A DNA stretch of 44,599 nucleotides from Candidatus Borkfalkia excrementavium (lineage in GTDB: Bacteria; Bacillota; Clostridia; Christensenellales; Borkfalkiaceae), in contig DXCO01000033.1 of NCBI GenBank assembly GCA_019115945.1, forward strand, positions 1 through 44,599, in the 5' to 3' direction. Positions 39,940-44,599 of the stretch are shown here, one piece after another. Below the pieces are notes generated by a model. It saw only the letters and a program-made list of their open reading frames with translations. It was not told the origin of the DNA and ran no database searches. A program made the translations under genes and the position numbers. Each line of letters begins with the position of its first letter. The stretch's first letter is position 1.

Positions 39940-40599
39940 ATGACGTATAAACAGGAATTTATCCGCTTTTTGGCGGAATGCGGCGTATTAAAGTTCGGCT
40001 CTTTCAAATTGAAAAGCGGCAGGATCGCTCCCTATTTTCTGAATGCGGGAGAATATAAAAAGGGTTCTCAGATCAAGCGCCTTGGAGAATTTTACGCGGA
40101 CTGCATCGCGGAAAATAAAATTCCCGTCGACGCGCTGTTCGGCCCCGCGTACAAAGGGATCCCGCTCGCCCTGTCGGCCGCGGTCGCGCTGTATGAAAAA
40201 TACGGTATCGACGCCTATTATTGCTTTGACAGAAAAGAAGCGAAGGATCACGGAGAGGGCGGCATGTTCGTCGGCAAGCAGCCGGAGGATAAGGAAAAAA
40301 TCGTGATCATCGAAGACGTGATGACGAGCGGCAAGGCACTCAAAGAGGTGTTGCCGAAACTGCGCGGCGCGGCGGACGTCGAGATCACGGGTATGGTCAT
40401 CACGGTGGACCGCATGGAAAAGGCGCTCGGCAGTGAAAGATCCGCCGTGCAGCAGGCGCTGGAAGAGGAGGGGGTGCGCGTTTACAGCATCGTTACCATC
40501 CGCGATATCGTGCAGGCGCTGGAAGAGGGGATCATCGAGGGCAAAGAGCATATTCCCGCCATTCGGGAGTATCTTGCGGAATACGGTGCGAAATACTGA
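39940..40599 (+). CDS. pyrE: Orotate phosphoribosyltransferase
   Basis: A 219-residue enzyme transferring ribose-5-phosphate from PRPP to orotate, making OMP. Features: FKLKSGRIAPYFLNAGEY (orotate site), LFGPAYKGIPLA, catalytic YYCFDRKEAKDHGEGGMFVG and the PRPP loop VIIEDVMTSGKAL. AAAGGAG precedes the ATG at 39940. Confidence 0.96.
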   Translation: MTYKQEFIRFLAECGVLKFGSFKLKSGRIAPYFLNAGEYKKGSQIKRLGEFYADCIAENKIPVDALFGPAYKGIPLALSAAVALYEKYGIDAYYCFDRKEAKDHGEGGMFVGKQPEDKEKIVIIEDVMTSGKALKEVLPKLRGAADVEITGMVITVDRMEKALGSERSAVQQALEEEGVRVYSIVTIRDIVQALEEGIIEGKEHIPAIREYLAEYGAKY

Positions 40600-40607
40600 G
40601 GTGAAAA

Positions 40608-41513
40608 ATGATCGACAGGCTGATTGAAAAAATTATCGAAAAAGAAAATCCCAGCGTCGTGGGGCTGGATACGAGTTTTGATTATCTGCCCGAAAATATG
40701 CGCGCCGGCGTCAAAGATTTCGCGGGCGCGGCGGAGGCGATCGTGTGCTTTAACCGCGCGGTGATAGACGCCGTTTCCGACGTCGTACCCGCCGTCAAAG
40801 TGCAGATCGCTTATTATGAAATGTACGGTACGGAGGGGCTGCGCGCTTTTTCCGAGACCTGCCGCTACGCCTCGGAAAAGGGGCTGATCGTCATGACGGA
40901 CGCCAAGCGCAACGACATCGGGGCAACGGCGGAATGCTACGCGAAGGCATACCTCGGAGAAACGGCGGTCGGAGAAAATTCTTGCGAGGCGTTTGCGTCC
41001 GATTTTTTGACGGTCAACGGCTATCTCGGTTCGGACGGGATCAAGCCTTTTCTCGGTTGGATGCAAAAGCGCGATAAGGGCATCTTCGTGCTCGTAAAAA
41101 CATCGAACAAATCGAGCGGAGAATTGCAGGATCTGAAATTGGAAAACGGAGAAACGGTTTACGAATATATGGGCGCCCTGGTTGAGAAGTGGGGGGCGGA
41201 CTATATCGGTAAATACGGATATTCTTCCGTCGGGGCCGTGGTCGGTGCGACGCATCCCGTACAGGCGGAAGTGTTGCGCCGCCGTATGCCGCATACTTTT
41301 TTCCTGATCCCCGGTTACGGTGCGCAGGGAGGGACCGCAAACGATCTGAAAGTTTGTTTCGATCAAAAGGGGTTGGGCGGTATCGTCAATTCTTCGCGCG
41401 GGATTTTGTGCGCATACAGGCAGGAAAAGTACGCTGGGCATGCCTTCGACGAGGCCGCGCGTCTTGCCTGCATCGATATGAAAAATGATTTGAATCGTGC
41501 GATAAAAGGCTGA
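40608..41513 (+). CDS. pyrF: Orotidine 5'-phosphate decarboxylase (subfamily 2)
   Basis: A 301-residue decarboxylase making UMP. Family 2 features: VVGLDTSFDYLPENM at the start and the catalytic MTDAKRNDIGATAECYAKAYLG, followed by NGYLGSDGIKPFLG and ILVKTSNKSSGELQD. Longer than the short type 1 enzymes. Only 8 bp after pyrE. Confidence 0.96.
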   Translation: MIDRLIEKIIEKENPSVVGLDTSFDYLPENMRAGVKDFAGAAEAIVCFNRAVIDAVSDVVPAVKVQIAYYEMYGTEGLRAFSETCRYASEKGLIVMTDAKRNDIGATAECYAKAYLGETAVGENSCEAFASDFLTVNGYLGSDGIKPFLGWMQKRDKGIFVLVKTSNKSSGELQDLKLENGETVYEYMGALVEKWGADYIGKYGYSSVGAVVGATHPVQAEVLRRRMPHTFFLIPGYGAQGGTANDLKVCFDQKGLGGIVNSSRGILCAYRQEKYAGHAFDEAARLACIDMKNDLNRAIKG

Positions 41514-41528
41514 TTTAGTACATTTTTT

Positions 41529-41549
41529 AAGTACTATGTCACGCATAAA
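41529..41549 (+). repeat. 21-nt motif, copy 2, ahead of pyrK
   Basis: AAGTACTATG (41529-41538), 5 variable nt, CATAAA (41544-41549), in the 65-bp gap between pyrF and pyrK. AGTAC at 41517-41521 could form a small hairpin with GTACT here. Confidence 0.6.
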
Positions 41550-41578
41550 TATAGAAAAAACAGGGATAATCGTTCGCT

Positions 41579-42355
41579 ATGAAAGATCTGAAAGTAAAAG
41601 TACTGAGCAATGCCCCGATCGCTTCGGGCATATACAGAATGGAATTTGCGCTGCCCGAAGAAACGGAAGGGATGCGCTGCGGAAAATTTCTGAATATTTC
41701 CGTGGGAGACGGCGCGCATCTCCTTCGCCGTCCGATTGCGATCTGCGAATATGAAAAAGACCGTGCGGCGATCTGTTATCAGATCAAGGGCGAGGGCACG
41801 AAAAAACTGAGCGAAAAAAGGGCGGGTGACGAATTGTCCTGCCTTTTGCCGCTCGGCAACGGATTCGTGCTGTCCGACGGGTGGAAAAAGATCGCCCTTG
41901 TCGGGGGCGGCGTCGGCGTGTTCCCGATGTATTCCGTGCTGAAAGAATACGAGAAAGCGGACAAAATATTTTATACTTTTTTAGGATTCCGCAATGCGGG
42001 GGCGGTATGCATGGAGGAGGAATTTTCAAAACTTTCCCGTTCCGTTCAGATTGTTACCGACGACGGAAGTTACAAAAAAAAGTCCAATGCGGTGGCTGCC
42101 TTTTTCGATGCGGCGGACAGCGGAGAAAAATTTGACGCGATTTTGTCCTGCGGTCCCGTGCCCATGCTCCGCGCGCTGAAAGAAGGGTTACGCGCGCGGG
42201 GGCTTGAAATTCCCTGCTTTGTCTCGCTGGAAGAGCGCATGGGCTGCGGCGTGGGCGCCTGTCTCGTATGCGTGTGCAAGCGGCAGGGCGGAAAAGAAAA
42301 CGCGCGCGTCTGTAAAGACGGACCGGTATTTTCGATAGACGAGGTGGAGATCTGA
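41579..42355 (+). CDS. pyrK: Dihydroorotate dehydrogenase electron-transfer subunit
   Basis: A 258-residue iron-sulfur flavoprotein that moves electrons from PyrD to NAD. FAD contact HLLRRPIAICEYE, NAD-binding VGGGVGVFP and a [2Fe-2S] cluster with CGVGACLVCVCK plus a later Cys (RVCKDGP). The start at 41579 has only a distant AGGGA, so initiation may be weak. The stop and the pyrD start overlap (TGATG). Confidence 0.95.
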   Translation: MKDLKVKVLSNAPIASGIYRMEFALPEETEGMRCGKFLNISVGDGAHLLRRPIAICEYEKDRAAICYQIKGEGTKKLSEKRAGDELSCLLPLGNGFVLSDGWKKIALVGGGVGVFPMYSVLKEYEKADKIFYTFLGFRNAGAVCMEEEFSKLSRSVQIVTDDGSYKKKSNAVAAFFDAADSGEKFDAILSCGPVPMLRALKEGLRARGLEIPCFVSLEERMGCGVGACLVCVCKRQGGKENARVCKDGPVFSIDEVEI

Positions 42356-43269
42356 TGGCGAATCTGAGCGTAGACGTTTGCGGGGTGCGTCTGAAAAATC
42401 CCGTCATCGCCGCGAGCGGCACATTCGGCTTTGGCAAAGAGTTCGACGAAATTTATGACATAGGCGTTTTGGGCGGGATCAGCACGAAAGGCCTGACGCT
42501 TGAACCGAGGTTGGGGAATCCGACGCCGCGCATCGCGGAAGGCGACGGCGTGATCCTCAACGCTGTGGGGCTTCAAAATCCCGGCGTGGATGCGTTTTTG
42601 GAAGAGGATCTGGACTTCCTCAAATCAAAAAAAATCGCGATCATCGCGAATGTTGCGGGCAAAACGCTCGAAGACTATGCGGGCATCTGCGCGCGGCTGG
42701 ACGGAAAGGCGGATCTGATTGAACTGAATATTTCCTGCCCGAACGTGAAATGCGGCGGCATGGCGTTCGGCATCCGTCCCGAAAGCGTGCGCGAGGTGAC
42801 TTCCGCCGCGAAGGCCTCCCTCAAAAAGACGCCGCTGATCGTAAAACTTTCTCCCAACGTGGAGAGCATCGCGGTCAACGCCCTTGCCGCGCAGGAAGGG
42901 GGCGCGGACTGCGTATCACTGATCAACACGCTCACGGGGATGGTGATCGATATCGAAAGGCGCAGGCCGCTGCTTGCAAACAACACGGGCGGCGTTTCGG
43001 GAGCGGGCATCCGCCCGATCGCGGTCAGAATGGTTTACGAGGTATGCAGTGCCGTACGGATCCCCGTGATCGGCATGGGCGGGATCACGTGCGCGGCAGA
43101 CGCGCTTGAGTTTATCATAGCGGGTGCGGCGGCCGTGCAGGTGGGTACGGCAAATTTCACCGATACGCTTGCCATGCCCAAAATCATAACGGGGCTGAAC
43201 GAGTGGCTGGACGCGCACGGCATCCGCGATATCAACGAATTGCGCGGCACGCTCGTTCTCAACGGGTAA
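42355..43269 (+). CDS. pyrD: Dihydroorotate dehydrogenase, class 1B catalytic subunit
   Basis: A 304-residue FMN enzyme oxidising dihydroorotate to orotate. Class 1B is indicated by coupling to pyrK and by motifs NAVGLQNPGVD, LNISCPNVKCGG with the catalytic Cys, INTLTGMVID and GMGGITCAADALEFI. It makes a heterotetramer with PyrK. Last gene of the operon; no clear terminator follows. Confidence 0.96.
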   Translation: MANLSVDVCGVRLKNPVIAASGTFGFGKEFDEIYDIGVLGGISTKGLTLEPRLGNPTPRIAEGDGVILNAVGLQNPGVDAFLEEDLDFLKSKKIAIIANVAGKTLEDYAGICARLDGKADLIELNISCPNVKCGGMAFGIRPESVREVTSAAKASLKKTPLIVKLSPNVESIAVNALAAQEGGADCVSLINTLTGMVIDIERRRPLLANNTGGVSGAGIRPIAVRMVYEVCSAVRIPVIGMGGITCAADALEFIIAGAAAVQVGTANFTDTLAMPKIITGLNEWLDAHGIRDINELRGTLVLNG

Positions 43270-43366
43270 AATTTTCAAAAAACGAATATTTCGGAGCAAT
43301 CAGGATATAGACGGCTCATTTGTGTTGCGTTATAATGGTTTTGTAAAAACGGGGGAGGGAAGACGC

Positions 43367-44032
43367 ATGAGCAAGTATGTTACGTTCAGTTTTGACGACG
43401 GTACCGAGCAGGATAAGGATCTTTGCGCGATGTTGCGCGAGTATGGCTATAAATGTACCTTTAATTTGAATTCGGGAATTCAGTCCGCGTCCTATTGCTG
43501 GGAAAAAGAAGGCAAAAAGGTGCGCAGGCTGAACGTGGACGAAGCGATCGAGGCATACCGCGGCCACGAGATCGCGGCGCACACGCTGACGCATCCGAGG
43601 CTGGAAACATTGGACGACGAGACGGTGCGGAACGAAGTTTTTTATGATAAAAAGAATCTGGAAAACTGGTTCGGTACGGAAGTGGTCGGGCTTGCTTATC
43701 CCTGCGGTTCATATGATCGGCGCGTCATGTCCCTCGTCCGCAGCTGCGGGATCGGCTATGCGCGCACAACGGGCAACAGCCTCTGCTTTGACGTTCCCGA
43801 GTCGCTCATGGATTATCGGCCGACCTGCCATTATGCCAGCCCCGAGATCTTTGATCTGATCGAAAAATTTGCCCTCCTGCCGGATGATGAGGAGAGAAAA
43901 GTATTTTTTATCTGGGGGCACTCGTTCGAATTGTATCTGCGCGACGAGTGGGGTCTTCTGCGCAGGATCTTCGACGCTTTGAAAGACTGCGGAGCGCAAT
44001 TCGTCACCAACCGCGAGGCGTTCGGGCTGTAA
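43367..44032 (+). CDS. Polysaccharide deacetylase-like protein (NodB fold)
   Basis: The ATG at 43367 with GGGGGAGG before it gives 221 residues. A TATAAT at 43331 suggests its own promoter, though without a clear -35. The NodB-type core is seen as FSFDDGTEQD, metal-binding AAHTLTHPRLET (His-x3-His) and YPCGSYDRRV. The FSFDDG and HTLTH ligands support metal-dependent deacetylase activity on a glycan. Lack of a signal peptide suggests an intracellular substrate or an alternative role. Substrate is unknown. Confidence 0.78.
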   Translation: MSKYVTFSFDDGTEQDKDLCAMLREYGYKCTFNLNSGIQSASYCWEKEGKKVRRLNVDEAIEAYRGHEIAAHTLTHPRLETLDDETVRNEVFYDKKNLENWFGTEVVGLAYPCGSYDRRVMSLVRSCGIGYARTTGNSLCFDVPESLMDYRPTCHYASPEIFDLIEKFALLPDDEERKVFFIWGHSFELYLRDEWGLLRRIFDALKDCGAQFVTNREAFGL

Positions 44033-44049
44033 ATTTATATATTTTGCAA

Positions 44050-44074
44050 AAAAGGACGGCTCGGCCGTCCTTTT
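44050..44074 (+). terminator. Terminator after deacetylase-like gene
   Basis: AAAAGGACGGC (44050-44060) pairs with GCCGTCCTTTT (44064-44074), followed by CCTTTTTTC. Confidence 0.85.
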
Positions 44075-44141
44075 CCTTTTTTCGCTGTTTTGCATGATAA
44101 AATGCCATCCGGCGCGATGAAACAGAATTTTTTCGCGACGC

Positions 44142-44171
44142 TTGACACTTCACGGAATGTGGTGATAGAAT
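44142..44171 (+). promoter_or_regulatory. Promoter for the gene at the right edge
   Basis: TTGACA (44142-44147), 18-bp spacer, TAGAAT (44166-44171) with TGA before the -10. The leader of about 180 nt before the ATG at 44359 holds no ORF I can support; 44033-44358 otherwise contains only the terminator and this promoter. Confidence 0.6.
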
Positions 44172-44358
44172 ATATGCAGAGGGGGGGATAAAAGACGAGC
44201 CGCGGAGATAAAAAGTCTATTGTCCAAATGCGTATATGAAGATATAAGCATCTTGATATGCAGAGAAAAATATCGCTCTTATAAAAGCAGAAGTCTTTTA
44301 CGGGACCCTAATGCTGTATATTCACAAAAAACCAATAAAGTTTGTGAGGGATAGTCAA

Positions 44359-44599
44359 ATGTTGTCTGATTTCAAAAAATTTAAGGAAAAACAAGTGTTA
44401 TGTGAATTTTATTTGGACCCCGACGATTTGTCTAAATTTTGCGTCGGTTATATCGTTGATTATGATAAGGAAAATTGTCTGATTGCATGTTTGGATTCAT
44501 ATGGAAACAAAGATGGATTTTTTTGCTTTAAAGTGGAAGATCTGATCAAAATCCAAACAGATACGCAATATTTGATATGTTTAACAAAAATATTGAGTT
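44359..44599 (+). CDS. Partial small protein, LSm/SH3-like hypothetical (runs off window)
   Basis: From ATG 44359 (GAGGG upstream) 80 codons are open to the window end. Sequence begins MLSDFKKFKEKQVLCEFYLD. Later phrases FCVGYIVDYDKENCLIACLD and GFFCFKVEDLIKI resemble small LSm/SH3-like domains seen next to other genes in Clostridia, but I cannot name the family. The gene is much more AT-rich than the pyr genes, suggesting a different origin. C-terminus and function unknown. Confidence 0.5.
   Translation, partial: MLSDFKKFKEKQVLCEFYLDPDDLSKFCVGYIVDYDKENCLIACLDSYGNKDGFFCFKVEDLIKIQTDTQYLICLTKILS

Overview
The window looks like a chromosomal segment of an anaerobic, low-to-mid GC Gram-positive bacterium (Bacillota, Clostridia). 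Candidate relatives are uncultured Christensenellales or Borkfalkiaceae-type gut bacteria. This is inferred from lipobox lipoproteins, strong Shine-Dalgarno sites, TTG/GTG starts, sigma-A promoters with 17-bp spacers, a THF riboswitch in front of folT, a SpoVB-like flippase, the DUF421/DUF4363 pair and a clostridial pyr operon including pyrK. By eye the GC content is near 50%, with a few AT-richer patches. No taxonomic marker gene is present, so the assignment is tentative.

Layout. 1-133: the end of an IS3-family insertion sequence running off the left edge. 188-2373 (-): an ArsR-type regulator with a large C-terminal domain, overlapping a polytopic membrane protein. 2587-3190: a very cysteine-rich small protein and tRNA-Ser(GGA). 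3400-20631: a carbohydrate locus. A divergent sugar-binding lipoprotein faces an eight-gene block: GH16 lipoprotein, two CUT1 permeases, a GLUG/Ig lipoprotein, a 1555-residue GH16 lipoprotein, a phosphohexomutase, a GH94-clan phosphorylase and a ROK regulator. 20664-23038: uracil uptake and salvage (uraA-upp) behind an attenuator-like leader. 23111-26829: pyrrophosphatase (inorganic), a nicotinamidase-like hydrolase, tRNA-Ser(GCT), a DUF3788 protein, a phosphopantetheinyl transferase, a C_GCAxxG_C_C protein and a ferritin-like protein. 26873-28863 (-): the DUF4130/radical-SAM DNA-repair pair. 29040-31180: an OmpR-type two-component system. 31266-34638: DUF4363, DUF421, THF riboswitch-folT and a SpoVB-like flippase. 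34760-36856: a LysM protein, a conserved cysteine-containing protein, a small zinc-ribbon protein and a phosphoesterase. 36875-43269: the pyr operon (leader-pyrR-pyrB-pyrC-pyrE-pyrF-pyrK-pyrD). 43367-44032: a polysaccharide deacetylase-like protein. 44359-end: a partial AT-rich gene.

How the genes fit together. The carbohydrate locus reads as a Gram-positive beta-glucan utilisation system. Surface GH16 lipoproteins (probably acting on laminarin-type beta-1,3 or mixed-linkage glucan) release oligosaccharides. A CUT1 ABC importer, whose ATPase must be encoded elsewhere, takes them up. The phosphorylase would convert them to glucose-1-phosphate, and the mutase to glucose-6-phosphate, saving ATP. 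The ROK protein is the likely local regulator. The uraA-upp and pyr operons cover pyrimidine salvage and de novo UMP synthesis. Both have a promoter, a leader and an intrinsic terminator before the first gene, so both are probably controlled by attenuation.

The items most worth following up are the glucan locus with its modular 1555-residue enzyme and divergent glycosylase phosphorylase, the unidentified uraA and pyr leader RNAs, a 21-nt motif repeated inside the pyr operon, the 18-cysteine small protein, and the clear THF riboswitch with its terminator/Shine-Dalgarno overlap.
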